DNA of 64,000 nt from Rufibacter roseus (lineage in GTDB: Bacteria > Bacteroidota > Bacteroidia > Cytophagales > Hymenobacteraceae), in NCBI RefSeq assembly GCF_001647285.1, contig NZ_LRML01000018.1, positions 24,268 through 88,267 on the forward strand, read 5' to 3'. Positions within the stretch are counted from its first letter, which is position 1. The number at the start of each line of letters is the position of its first letter. Both the position numbers and the translations under genes were made by a program. Shown here piece by piece: positions 55,571 through 63,991 of this stretch. The notes beneath the pieces are model-generated. The model was not told where the DNA came from, did not search any database, and saw only the letters and a list, made by a program, of their open reading frames with translations.

Positions 55571-55719
55571 GTATTATATTTTTAGCATTTTGAAGAAGAT
55601 GGTTCAGGAACTGGTTGCTTTATAGGTGTTTATAAAATATAGCCTATGTTGTATCTGATTGAGCCGTAAGGTGATTGGAGCTTAGCGGAAGGGAATAGAG
55701 CTTTTATAAAAAAATAAAA

Positions 55720-55743
55720 AAAGCCCGCTGCAAAGCGGGCTTT
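55720..55743 (-). terminator. Terminator of clpP
   Basis: AAAGCCCGCT / AGCGGGCTTT, a 10-bp stem with a GCAA tetraloop and minus-strand T-run. Confidence 0.85.
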
Positions 55744-55757
55744 AAAGTAAAGGCTTT

Positions 55758-55797
55758 CTGTTTTTAGGCTGCTTTTAAGAAAACAGGCCTAAAACAG
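55758..55797. repeat. Dispersed palindrome, copy R14 (reference copy)
   Basis: CTGTTTTTAGGCTG..CAGGCCTAAAACAG around CTTTTAAGAAAA. It is close to the family consensus CTGTTTTAGGCCTG, TTTTC-N-GAAAA, CAGGCCTAAAACAG. Located between the clpP stop and the clpP terminator. Confidence 0.75.
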
Positions 55798-55807
55798 CTT
55801 AGATAAG

Positions 55808-56506
55808 CTAGGCTTTATGACGAGTCAATACTTCGTCAATCAGACCGTATTCCTTGGCTTCCTGGGCAATCATCCAGTAGTCGCGGTCTGAGTCTTTGTC
55901 AACCTGCTCCACTGATTTGCCGCTGTGGCTGGAGATAATTTCATACAGCTCTTTTTTCAGCTTCAGGATTTCACGGGCAGTGATTTCAATGTCAGAAGCC
56001 TGTCCTTGCGTACCGCCCATTGGCTGGTGAATCATGACACGGGCGTGGGGTAGGGCGGAGCGCTTGTCTTTGGCACCGCCGCATAGTAGCACTGCACCCA
56101 TAGAGGCCGCTAAACCGGTACAAATAGTAGCTACATCTGGCTGCACATACTGCATGGTGTCATAGATACCAAGACCAGCGTATACTGAACCACCTGGGCT
56201 GTTGATGTACAATAGAATATCTTTTTTAGAATCGGCGGACTCTAAGAACAGGAGCTGCGCGGTAATGATGTTCGCGATATAGTCATCTACCTGCGTACCC
56301 AGGAAAATGATGCGGTCTACCATTAGGCGGGAGAACACGTCTATCTCACGGAAATTGGTAGGGCGCTCTTCAATTACCGATCGGGTCATGCTGGTAGGCT
56401 GCAGTCGCGCGGTGCTTTCAATGTGGGTGAGGTATTGGTCAACGCCCAGGCCACTCATGCCAAGGCCTTTCACGGCAAATTTTCTGAATTCGTCTTTGTT
56501 GTACAT
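55808..56506 (-). CDS. clpP: ATP-dependent Clp protease proteolytic subunit
   Basis: A 232-residue serine peptidase (S14). Catalytic Ser135 is in [10 protein letters not shown] and His160 in [11 protein letters not shown], with an Asp further on. [20 protein letters not shown] is typical. The N-terminal extension of about 40 residues ([19 protein letters not shown]) is longer than the E. coli propeptide. It partners ClpX; the tig-clpP-clpX order on one strand is common in bacteria. Confidence 0.97.
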   Translation of the reverse strand: MYNKDEFRKFAVKGLGMSGLGVDQYLTHIESTARLQPTSMTRSVIEERPTNFREIDVFSRLMVDRIIFLGTQVDDYIANIITAQLLFLESADSKKDILLYINSPGGSVYAGLGIYDTMQYVQPDVATICTGLAASMGAVLLCGGAKDKRSALPHARVMIHQPMGGTQGQASDIEITAREILKLKKELYEIISSHSGKSVEQVDKDSDRDYWMIAQEAKEYGLIDEVLTRHKA

Positions 56507-56587
56507 AAAGATTCTGTTTAGTTAGGCTTAACTTAAAAAGAAACGCGTTGGTTACAAGAATAACCGGAGGTGGTAAACGATGTTCAC

Positions 56588-56627
56588 CTGTTTCCGGGTT
56601 GTTTTTCTAAAATCAGGCCAAAAACGG
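56588..56627. repeat. Dispersed palindrome, copy R15
   Basis: CTGTTTCCGGGTTG..CAGGCCAAAAACGG around TTTTTCTAAAAT, about 80 bases upstream of clpP. Confidence 0.6.
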
Positions 56628-56662
56628 TTAGCGATCTTTTGCTGCCATTATGGCTGCTTTTG

Positions 56663-56711
56663 GTATCAAGTAACAAGTATCAGGTATCAGGATTCAAGAT
56701 ATAGGTAATCT
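56663..56711. repeat. Heptad tandem repeat H5
   Basis: Seven clean units in register: GTATCAA, GTAACAA, GTATCAG, GTATCAG, GATTCAA, GATATAG, GTAATCT. No complementary arm is seen nearby. It lies in the clpP-tig gap between R15 and MITE copy B. Confidence 0.65.
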
Positions 56712-56777
56712 GTAAAAGAGCAAAACTTACCTGTTTGTTTTAGTTTATCTTTCCAGTCACTTCTATGATGAAAATTA

Positions 56778-56925
56778 AGGCATAAGCGTCCGCTTTTGTC
56801 TACATGTATGAAAGCAAATATAGTATCCGCATCTATAACCTCCCGCCGTTGTTGTGTGTTTTCACCAACAACTGGAAATGCCTTACATCAAGAACGTGTG
56901 TGGACACAAGCGGACGCTTGCGCCA
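56778..56925. mobile_element. MITE-like element, copy B (148 bp)
   Basis: The right end, on the minus strand TGGCGCAAGCGTCCGCTTGT, is perfect for the family; the left end AGGCATAAGCGTCCGCTTTT is slightly decayed. The internal block (around 56839-56875, GTTGTTGTGTG / CACCAACAAC hairpin) matches copy A. No coding capacity, no visible target duplication. Confidence 0.65.
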
Positions 56926-57000
56926 GAAAGAATCTGAATTGTCAAATGCTATTTTCAAGTCTTGATAACCACTACTGATACGCGCCCTTGCAGGTTTAAA

Positions 57001-57038
57001 ACAAAAAAGCCCTTAGCAGAAACTAAGGGCTTTTTTGT
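57001..57038 (-). terminator. Terminator of tig
   Basis: ACAAAAAAGCCCTTAG / CTAAGGGCTTTTTTGT stem with a 6-base loop, 17 bases past the trigger-factor stop. Confidence 0.9.
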
Positions 57039-57054
57039 TTTAAATGCTGAAATT

Positions 57055-58383
57055 TTACGCACCTACTTTGTTGCGGAATTCTTCAGCGGTGATGGTATTT
57101 TCAGTGATGGTGATTTTCTCTTTCAGGAACTCAAGCACTTTGGCGGCAACTAGTTCTTCGTACTCGTTCACAAAGTTACGGCCGTTGTTTTGCTTCAGGT
57201 GGTTGTCCAAGAAGTTATTGAACGTGTCTTCCATTTCCTCTGGCACCTCTGGCATGTTGAACTGAGCCATCATCTTTTGGCGGGCGCTGTTCACCACATC
57301 TTCGTTTTTCACTTTGATGTCGTTCTCTTCCACCACTTTGTTGCGGATCATAGACCACTTCAGCTCTTTCACATACTGGTCATAGAACTCGTCAATTTGC
57401 TCAGGCGTGATTTTACCCTCATTGGTAACGGTTAACCAACGCTTGAAGAAGGTATCTGGAATTTCAATGCTAGATTTCTCTACCAGTTGATCAATGATAT
57501 CACGGTCCAGAACATTTACGGCCTCACGGTCATAGTTTTCTTTGATCACCTCACGTACTTTGGCATCAAACTCCTCTTGCGTAGTTACGTTGCCTTGTCC
57601 GAAGATTTTGTCAAAGAACTCTTGGTTCATTTCGGCGGCTTCTGTACGGTTGATTTTCTCTACCACAAAAGTAAATTCACCGTTCAGGTCTTTGGTTACG
57701 TCTTTGCTCAAGCCAGTTACGTGGGCCAAAGCAGCGTCATCGCCAAATGCTTCTCTAATGTCAAACGTGATGGTGTCACCTGGTTTCACGCCCACAAATT
57801 TGTCGGCACCGGCTACCACTTTGTTTAATGGCAATAATGTTTTAGTCTCAAACTCACCGTCTACTTGCTTCAGGTCGCCGTACAGGTAATCGTTGGCTTC
57901 TGAAACTTCTGGGTTGGTGGTTTTGCCAAACTGCTTCTGCATCTGCTCGTAAGCTTCGTCAACAGTGGTTTGGTCTACTTCAATGTCATATTTCTGAACA
58001 GACACCTCATTTAAAGGCAGCTCAAACTCAGGCAACAAACCTACGGCGTAGCTGAATTCAAACTCTTTCTGGTTGTCCCAATCAATAGAGTTGTCGTCTA
58101 CGCGCTCCGGAAGCGGCTCGCCCAGAATACGTACTTTATTTTCTTTGATGTAATTGTTCACCGACTCTTGCAACAACTGGTTGATAGATTCAACCAAAAT
58201 GCCTTTGCCGTACATTTTACGGATCAAACCAGCCGGAACTTTACCCGGGCGGAAGCCTTTGATGTTGGCTTTCTTGCTGTATTCTTTGATTTGCTCGTCT
58301 ACCTTAGGAGCGTAGTCGGCCTCTTGCAGGCTAACTGTAAGGCTGGCGTTTAAGCCGTCGGTTTGATTCAGGGTGATATTCAA
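57055..58383 (-). CDS. tig: Trigger factor
   Basis: A 442-residue ribosome-associated chaperone. The N-terminal ribosome-binding domain includes IKGFRPGKVPAGLIRKMYGKG, close to the family GFRxGKxP signature. The middle region (about 150-250) replaces the usual PPIase domain with weak similarity, as in many Bacteroidota. The C-terminal helical arms are typical. The start is TTG at 58383 (MNITLNQTDG); an in-frame stop lies a few codons upstream and no ATG fits. It is upstream of clpP and clpX in the protein-quality run. Confidence 0.93.
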   Translation of the reverse strand: MNITLNQTDGLNASLTVSLQEADYAPKVDEQIKEYSKKANIKGFRPGKVPAGLIRKMYGKGILVESINQLLQESVNNYIKENKVRILGEPLPERVDDNSIDWDNQKEFEFSYAVGLLPEFELPLNEVSVQKYDIEVDQTTVDEAYEQMQKQFGKTTNPEVSEANDYLYGDLKQVDGEFETKTLLPLNKVVAGADKFVGVKPGDTITFDIREAFGDDAALAHVTGLSKDVTKDLNGEFTFVVEKINRTEAAEMNQEFFDKIFGQGNVTTQEEFDAKVREVIKENYDREAVNVLDRDIIDQLVEKSSIEIPDTFFKRWLTVTNEGKITPEQIDEFYDQYVKELKWSMIRNKVVEENDIKVKNEDVVNSARQKMMAQFNMPEVPEEMEDTFNNFLDNHLKQNNGRNFVNEYEELVAAKVLEFLKEKITITENTITAEEFRNKVGA

Positions 58384-58423
58384 GGCTATCGAAATTTAAT
58401 GTTATCCAACTTTGAAAATTGAA

Positions 58424-58455
58424 AAACCCCCAACCCCGGTTGGGATTGAGGGTTT
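58424..58455 (-). terminator. Terminator of tRNA-Leu
   Basis: AAACCC..CCAACC / GGTTGGG..GGGTTT imperfect stem with a minus-strand TTTTT tail, just downstream of the tRNA. Confidence 0.7.
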
Positions 58456-58463
58456 GACTTCAG

Positions 58464-58545
58464 TGCGGATGGAGGGACTCGAACCCCCATGCCTCGCAGC
58501 GCTAGATCCTAAGTCTAGTGCGTCTACCAATTTCGCCACATCCGC
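58464..58545 (-). tRNA. tRNA-Leu (anticodon UAG)
   Basis: On the minus strand it folds as a type II tRNA: acceptor GCGGATG / CATCCGC with discriminator A, a D-arm with GGTAGACGC, anticodon stem CTAGA / TCTAG with loop CTTAGGA (anticodon TAG), a long variable arm, and T-arm GGGGG TTCGAGT CCCTC. CCA is not encoded. The long variable arm and anticodon agree on leucine. Confidence 0.96.
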
Positions 58546-58572
58546 ATTAATGTGTGTTTCGTAATGGTGCTG

Positions 58573-58604
58573 CAAATGTAGTAAAGATCTTTTTGTTTAT
58601 GCAA
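58573..58604 (-). promoter_or_regulatory. Promoter of tRNA-Leu
   Basis: On the minus strand, TTG (58604-58602), a 21-base spacer, TACATTTG (58580-58573), about 28 bases before the mature tRNA start. Nothing else is recognised between it and rsh at 58697. Confidence 0.65.
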
Positions 58605-58696
58605 CTATGATTCGTTTTTTTTGTTGAAATTTATAAAAAAGAGGTCAGAAACGCTTTGGCACTTGTCCCAGAACGGATTTTGATGTACCTACCCAC

Positions 58697-60901
58697 ATGA
58701 TTGATCACGAAGCCGAACGGAAAGAGATACTACGTCACTACAGAAAATTGCTGCGCCACGCCAAGCCTTTTCTGAAAGACAACGACGCCAAGATTATAAA
58801 GAAAGCCTTTAACACCTCGTTAGAGGCCCATAAAGACATGCGCCGCAAATCCGGCGAACCCTATATTCTGCACCCGCTGGCCGTGGCCCAGATTGCCGTA
58901 GAAGAAATTGGCCTGGGCACCACCTCAATTGTAGCTGCCCTGCTGCATGATGTGGTGGAAGACACTGAGCTGGAAATTGCCGACATAGAGCGGGACTTCG
59001 GCCCAAAGGTTGCCAAGATCATTGAGGGGCTAACCAAGATATCCGGTGTGTTTGAGTACGGCACGAGCCAGCAGGCGGAGAACTTCCGGAAAATGCTGCT
59101 CACGTTGTCAGACGACGTGCGGGTAATTCTCATCAAACTAGCTGACCGCCTGCACAACATGCGTACCTTGGGCAGCATGGCCCGTGACAAGCAGCTTAAG
59201 ATTGCTTCTGAGACTATGTACCTGTACGCCCCGCTGGCACACCGTTTAGGTTTGTATGCCATCAAGTCTGAGCTGGAAGACCTGCACCTGAAATACACCG
59301 ATACTGAGACCTATAAGTTTATCTCTAATAAGATCAGGCAGACGCGTAGTTCACGTAATAAATTCATAGGTGATTTTATTGGTCCTATAGAAGAAGAGCT
59401 CCGGCGGCAGGGCTTCACAGATTTTGAGGTGAAAGGTAGACCTAAGTCTATTTATTCCATCCTCAAGAAGATGAAGAAGCAGAATGTCACCTTTGAGGAG
59501 ATTTATGATCTGTTTGCCATCAGGGTGATTCTGAACGTGCCGTATGAGCAGGAAAAGCCAGCCTGTTGGCGCGTGTATTCTATTGTGACAGATTTCTATC
59601 AGCCCAACCCAGACCGCCTGCGCGACTGGATCAGCACTCCTAAAGCCAATGGATACGAAGCCCTACACACAACCGTAATGAGTAAAACCGGTCAGTGGGT
59701 GGAGGTGCAGATCAGAACCAAGCGGATGGATGACGTTGCCGAGCGCGGTTACGCTGCCCACTGGAAATATAAGACTGGTAGTGTTGGTCCCGCAGAATCT
59801 GGTTTGGATAACTGGATCAACAAAGTGCGTGACATGCTGGAGGTAAACAGCTCCAATGCCATTGAGTTCTTAGATGAATTCCGCACGAACCTGTTTGTAG
59901 AGGAAGTCTTCGTCTTTACACCCAAAGGGGAATTGATTATTCTGCCGGACCGTGCCACCGCGTTAGACTTTGCCTTTGAAATTCATACTCAGATTGGCTA
60001 CCAAAGCTTAGGCGCAAAGGTGAACCAAAAATTGGTTCCGCTAAGTTACCGCCTGCACAACGGAGATCAGGTAGAGATTCTGACATCACAGAAGCAGAAG
60101 CCAACGGGGGAGTGGCTTAAGTTTGTGACTACCTCCAAGGCTCGCTCTAAGATAAAGGAGTTCTTGCGCGAAGAGCGTAAAGGAAAAGCCGATGAGGGCA
60201 GAGTATTAGTAGAGGAACGTCTGCAGCAATTGTCAGTAGAACCAACTCACGCCAACTTAAACCGTCTGGCCGCCTACTTCAACTCGCCTTCTTTGCAAGA
60301 CTACTATTATAAGGTGGCGGTGGGCCTGATGGATGTAAAAGAAATAAAAGACTACATCTTCAATCCGCACAGTGATAAATATAAGCCTGCATCCATACTC
60401 GACGGCTCAACTTTTGATAAAGAGGTGGAGAAGATCAGGGGCATTAATTCCCAGATGCTGGTGATTGGCGGTACCACTGACAAGATTGACTACACCTTGG
60501 CTTCGTGCTGTAACCCAATTCCCGGCGATGATGTATTTGGCTTCCAGACCTTAGACCAAGGCATTACTATTCACCGCACCACTTGCCCTAAGGCGGTGGA
60601 GTTGATGTCTAACTACGGGCACCGCATAGTAAAAGCCAAATGGACAGGCCAACAGGAGTTGTCATTTCTGGCTGGGGTTGCAATTAAGGGAACTGACCGC
60701 GTGGGCTTGGTGAATGATGTGACTAAAGTGATCTCCAACTCTCTTAAAGTGAACATGCGCTCCATTACTATTGACTCTAACGACGGGGTGTTTGAAGGCC
60801 GCCTGATGGTGTTCGTGAATGACACTGCCCAACTGGAGAAACTGATTCAGCGCTTGCTGCGGGTACCGGGGGTGCTGAGCGTAGATAGATTTGATTCATA
60901 A
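58697..60901 (+). CDS. RelA/SpoT bifunctional (p)ppGpp synthetase/hydrolase
   Basis: A 734-residue Rsh protein of the stringent response. The HD hydrolase domain has His59 (YILHPLAVAQ) and His84-Asp85 (LLHDVVEDTE). The synthetase domain is at about 240-360 (GRPKSIYSILKKMKKQ, and TPKANGYEALHTTVM). TGS is at about 400-465 (FVFTPKGELIILPDRATALDFAFEIHTQIG), then a helical and zinc-finger-like region (LASCCNPIPGDDVFGF) and ACT at about 660-734. Both catalytic centres look intact, so it should make and break (p)ppGpp. The downstream lipoprotein starts 10 bases after its stop. Confidence 0.95.
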   Translation: MIDHEAERKEILRHYRKLLRHAKPFLKDNDAKIIKKAFNTSLEAHKDMRRKSGEPYILHPLAVAQIAVEEIGLGTTSIVAALLHDVVEDTELEIADIERDFGPKVAKIIEGLTKISGVFEYGTSQQAENFRKMLLTLSDDVRVILIKLADRLHNMRTLGSMARDKQLKIASETMYLYAPLAHRLGLYAIKSELEDLHLKYTDTETYKFISNKIRQTRSSRNKFIGDFIGPIEEELRRQGFTDFEVKGRPKSIYSILKKMKKQNVTFEEIYDLFAIRVILNVPYEQEKPACWRVYSIVTDFYQPNPDRLRDWISTPKANGYEALHTTVMSKTGQWVEVQIRTKRMDDVAERGYAAHWKYKTGSVGPAESGLDNWINKVRDMLEVNSSNAIEFLDEFRTNLFVEEVFVFTPKGELIILPDRATALDFAFEIHTQIGYQSLGAKVNQKLVPLSYRLHNGDQVEILTSQKQKPTGEWLKFVTTSKARSKIKEFLREERKGKADEGRVLVEERLQQLSVEPTHANLNRLAAYFNSPSLQDYYYKVAVGLMDVKEIKDYIFNPHSDKYKPASILDGSTFDKEVEKIRGINSQMLVIGGTTDKIDYTLASCCNPIPGDDVFGFQTLDQGITIHRTTCPKAVELMSNYGHRIVKAKWTGQQELSFLAGVAIKGTDRVGLVNDVTKVISNSLKVNMRSITIDSNDGVFEGRLMVFVNDTAQLEKLIQRLLRVPGVLSVDRFDS

Positions 60902-60911
60902 ATTATAACAG

Positions 60912-61643
60912 TTGAAAAGCTTCTGCCTCCTTCTTGTCCTGTTTATTGTTGGCTGTTCAACGGACCAGTTAAAAGAAGAAAACACAAACTCTGAGCTTGC
61001 GGAAGTTACTGGTGTGGATGGTGTTTGTTTGAAATGTGCTGCTTCCTCTTTTGCAGGTTCGGAGCCAGAAATATTTTTCGACTTTGCTAACGGTAAAAGG
61101 GTATTGATCTGCGGAGGTTCAGACAGCCTTGAGGGAAAGCAAATTTTCACAGATTTTGTCATTTCAGAATGTGGCAGAGACAGTGTTCTAGGTTTTTGGA
61201 GCGCAGTTGAGAACTATGAAGTTGATTTTTCTCATGACACGTTAATGTTGAAGAAAATAGAAGCATTGGCTCTGGGTCGAAATTTCGAATTGATTAATTT
61301 TCACTGGTTAACTGAATTTTTCTATTACAAAGGAAATGAGCTGCAGAAGAAAGTGAGGATTAATCCAGAGGTATCTTATAATCAAAAGAAGATTGAGCAA
61401 ACGCTAGTTGTATTTGAAAAAACTAATTGGCATACTCAAATTGGTTCATCAGAAGTGGACGCTCAAGAAAAGATGCAGCTGGCTAATCGTTTGATGTTGG
61501 CTGCTGTTTCAGGAAGTGAGATAGCAGAAGAATATTTCAAAGATTTTGAAAAAAGGTTTCAGCCAGATGGCCATTTTGCTGAGTGGTATGATGAAATGGC
61601 AGAGATGATAGAACTTGCTAAGAATAGCAGGGAAGATATTTGA
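60912..61643 (+). CDS. Lipoprotein of unknown function
   Basis: A 243-residue lipoprotein beginning at TTG (60912): MKSFCLLLVLFIVGCS gives a compact leader with lipobox IVGC. A CLKCAASSFAGSEPEIFFDF segment and ICGGSDSLEGKQIFTDFVIS occur in the first half; no known domain is recognised. It lies 10 bases behind rsh and so may be co-transcribed with it. Palindrome R16 follows its stop. Confidence 0.68.
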   Translation: MKSFCLLLVLFIVGCSTDQLKEENTNSELAEVTGVDGVCLKCAASSFAGSEPEIFFDFANGKRVLICGGSDSLEGKQIFTDFVISECGRDSVLGFWSAVENYEVDFSHDTLMLKKIEALALGRNFELINFHWLTEFFYYKGNELQKKVRINPEVSYNQKKIEQTLVVFEKTNWHTQIGSSEVDAQEKMQLANRLMLAAVSGSEIAEEYFKDFEKRFQPDGHFAEWYDEMAEMIELAKNSREDI

Positions 61644-61650
61644 GATATGC

Positions 61651-61688
61651 CTATTAGCCCTCTTTTCTGAAAAACAGCTCAAAAACAG
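61651..61688. repeat. Dispersed palindrome, copy R16
   Basis: CTATTAGCCC..CAGCTCAAAAACAG around TTTTCTGAAAA, 8 bases after the lipoprotein stop. Confidence 0.55.
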
Positions 61689-61796
61689 AGATTTAGTAGT
61701 ATATGAGCAGAAACCAATAGGTCTGAACAAACAACCTGTTGCCATTGTTTTAGCAATACCACATAAAACTGTTAAGTTTGCAGCAGAGGAACGCGT

Positions 61797-62273
61797 ATGG
61801 CACTAGATGAAGCGAAATTCTTGGAGGTAAAAAAAATCTTTACCGCCTACTTAGAAAATAAAGGTCTCCGGAAGACCCCGGAGCGGTATGCCATTCTGGA
61901 GGAGATTTATTCCCGGAACGGTCACTTTGATGTAGAGTCGCTTTACATCAGTATGAAGAACAAGAACTATCAGGTGAGCCGTGCTACCGTATATAATACT
62001 CTAGATTTGCTGGTAGAGAACGATCTGGTGAGTAAACACCAGTTCGGGCGTAATCTGGCGCAGTATGAGAAATCGTATGGCCGCCGCCAACATGACCACG
62101 TCATCTGTACCGAATGCCATAAAGTAGTGGAGTTCTGCGACCCTCGGGTACATAATATCCAAACCATGGTAGGGGAGCTGTTAAATTTTAATATTCTGCA
62201 CCACTCCTTAAATTTGTACGGCATCTGCGGCGACTGCCAGGCTAAGTTAAATTCACCTGTCCATGAAAATTGA
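61797..62273 (+). CDS. Fur-family transcriptional regulator
   Basis: A 158-residue Fur-type metal- or peroxide-responsive repressor. The winged helix is at residues 1-90, with recognition helix [16 protein letters not shown]. The dimer domain has structural zinc pairs Cys104/Cys107 (CTEC) and Cys144/Cys147 (CGDC), plus His-rich [14 protein letters not shown]. Fur, Zur or PerR cannot be separated without alignment. A TAAGTTTG -7-like box at 61773-61780 lies 16 bases before the ATG. The end overlaps the STAS gene by 11 bases. Confidence 0.9.
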   Translation: MALDEAKFLEVKKIFTAYLENKGLRKTPERYAILEEIYSRNGHFDVESLYISMKNKNYQVSRATVYNTLDLLVENDLVSKHQFGRNLAQYEKSYGRRQHDHVICTECHKVVEFCDPRVHNIQTMVGELLNFNILHHSLNLYGICGDCQAKLNSPVHEN

Positions 62274-62610
62274 GCATACCCTAGAGGAGAACATTTTGAT
62301 CATCCGCCTGGAAGGCGACATGATAGGTGGGCCTGAAACGCAGCGTCTCATGGATTTGGCCAACAACACCATTGATGATTCCACACTTTTATCGGCGGTA
62401 GATTTATCTAATGTCCGGTTTATAAACAGTAGCGGAATAGGGGTACTGGTTTCGCTCTTAACCAAGTTCAGGAACCGAGGCGGTGAATTACTCCTGATCA
62501 ATCCGTCTGAACACATTCGTAAATTATTAATCATCACAAAACTGAACGCCATCTTCACCATAGCTGAAGATGATCAAAGCGCCATTCAGCTTCTTAAAGA
62601 ATCACTTTAA
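62263..62610 (+). CDS. STAS-domain anti-sigma factor antagonist
   Basis: A 115-residue single STAS domain like SpoIIAA/Rsb[25 protein letters not shown] holds the phosphorylatable Ser (Ser56 or Ser57). In the family an unphosphorylated antagonist binds an anti-sigma kinase and frees a sigma factor. No such kinase or phosphatase is in the window. It overlaps the Fur gene by 11 bases and touches purA with no gap. Confidence 0.88.
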   Translation: MKIEHTLEENILIIRLEGDMIGGPETQRLMDLANNTIDDSTLLSAVDLSNVRFINSSGIGVLVSLLTKFRNRGGELLLINPSEHIRKLLIITKLNAIFTIAEDDQSAIQLLKESL

Positions 62611-63879
62611 ATGCCAGTTGACATTCTAGTAGGCCTCCAGTGGGGCGACGAGGGAAAAGGGAAAATCGTTGATGTACTCGCTCCTCAATATGATGTGGTA
62701 GCCCGTTTCCAGGGAGGCCCAAATGCCGGACACACCCTTGAGTTTGAAGGAACCAAGCACGTCTTGCACCAAATACCATCCGGTATCTTTCATGAGCACA
62801 TCACCAATATTATAGGCAACGGCGTAGTGCTGGACCCCATCGTTTTCCGGACCGAGGTTGAAAAACTAACTGCCCGTGGCGTAGATGCTACCCGTAACCT
62901 TTACATCTCCAAAAAAGCACAAATCATTCTTCCTTCCCACAAGAGCTTAGATAGAATCTCAGAAGAAGCGTTAGGAAGTTCAAAAATTGGCTCAACCCAA
63001 AAAGGAATTGGCCCAGCCTACCAAGATAAAATTGGCCGTAGCGGTTTAAGGGTAGGCGATATTTTGCTGCCAGACTTTAAAGAGCGTTACAAGACCATAG
63101 TAGCCAAGCACCAGAAGATTGCTTCCTTCTACCAGAAGTCGCTTGAAATTGAAGAGCTGGAAGAGCAATTCTTCAGCGCCGTAGATTTCCTGCGCACTTT
63201 TACTTTGGTTGACTCTGAATACATGATCAATCAGGCTATTAAAGACGGCAAAAAGATTTTGGCCGAAGGAGCCCAAGGGTCTTTATTAGATATTGACTTC
63301 GGAACCTATCCGTTTGTTACTTCTTCAAATACCTTAGTAGCTGGTGCCTGTACAGGTTTAGGAATTGCCCCTAGACATATAGGAGAAGTATACGGAATCT
63401 TTAAAGCATACTGCACACGCGTGGGTAGTGGGCCGTTCCCCACAGAACTGCATGATGAAGTAGGGGAGAGGATAAGAAAAGCAGGAAATGAATTTGGCTC
63501 CACCACTGGCCGACCACGCCGTTGCGGCTGGATAGACTTGCCGTCGCTTAAGTATGCCATCATGTTGAATGGAGTAACCCAACTAAACATGATGAAAGCT
63601 GACGTGCTAGATGAGTTTGAAGAAATTCAGGTCTGCACACACTATAAATTAGCTGACGGTACGCTTACAGATCAGTTGCCGCATGATTTAGATAAAGCTG
63701 ACATTACACCAGTATATAAAGCCATGAAAGGTTGGGGTGAGGAATTGAGAAACTATGAAGGTTATCAAAACTTGCCACAAGCGGTTTTAGATTATGTAGC
63801 GTTTTTAGAAAAAGAGCTGGAGGTAAGTGTAAACATCATCAGCGTAGGGCCAGATAGGAAAAGTACTTTAGTAAAGTAG
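62611..63879 (+). CDS. purA: Adenylosuccinate synthetase
   Basis: A 422-residue enzyme joining IMP and aspartate with GTP to make adenylosuccinate, the first step to AMP. The GTP loop is GDEGKGK (12-18, after LVGLQW). FQGGPNAGHTLEFEGTKHVLHQIPSGI is the family signature; GSTQKGIGPAYQDKIGRSG and TTGRPRRCGWIDL bind IMP and Asp. Usual length. It follows the STAS stop directly (TAAATG) and ends with the terminator at 63902-63933. Confidence 0.97.
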   Translation: MPVDILVGLQWGDEGKGKIVDVLAPQYDVVARFQGGPNAGHTLEFEGTKHVLHQIPSGIFHEHITNIIGNGVVLDPIVFRTEVEKLTARGVDATRNLYISKKAQIILPSHKSLDRISEEALGSSKIGSTQKGIGPAYQDKIGRSGLRVGDILLPDFKERYKTIVAKHQKIASFYQKSLEIEELEEQFFSAVDFLRTFTLVDSEYMINQAIKDGKKILAEGAQGSLLDIDFGTYPFVTSSNTLVAGACTGLGIAPRHIGEVYGIFKAYCTRVGSGPFPTELHDEVGERIRKAGNEFGSTTGRPRRCGWIDLPSLKYAIMLNGVTQLNMMKADVLDEFEEIQVCTHYKLADGTLTDQLPHDLDKADITPVYKAMKGWGEELRNYEGYQNLPQAVLDYVAFLEKELEVSVNIISVGPDRKSTLVK

Positions 63880-63901
63880 TTCTATAGAAACTCATAAAAA
63901 A

Positions 63902-63933
63902 AAGGGGAGGCAGGCGAAAGCTTGCCTCCCCTT
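63902..63933 (+). terminator. Terminator of fur-STAS-purA operon
   Basis: AAGGGGAGGCA / TGCCTCCCCTT stem closed by a GAAA-type loop, 23 bases after the purA stop. Confidence 0.85.
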
Positions 63934-63951
63934 CTTGCATATGGAGAGGGT

Positions 63952-63991
63952 GTGTTTTGGCGCCGATTTCCGGAAAAGAGGCTTAAAACGC
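63952..63991. repeat. Dispersed palindrome, copy R17
   Basis: GTGTTTTGGCGCC..GAGGCTTAAAACGC around GATTTCCGGAAAA, 19 bases beyond the purA terminator at the right edge of the window. Confidence 0.6.

Noticed and set aside
56663..56711. Heptad repeat H5 as a CRISPR array
   Set aside because: The unit is 7 bases with no spacers, and there are no cas genes.
57055..58383. An ATG start for trigger factor
   Set aside because: An in-frame stop lies just upstream and the next Met would remove the conserved N-terminus, so TTG at 58383 is kept.
60886..60893. TAGATTTG as promoter of the lipoprotein after rsh
   Set aside because: It lies in the last codons of rsh and has no TTG at suitable spacing; read-through from rsh is simpler.
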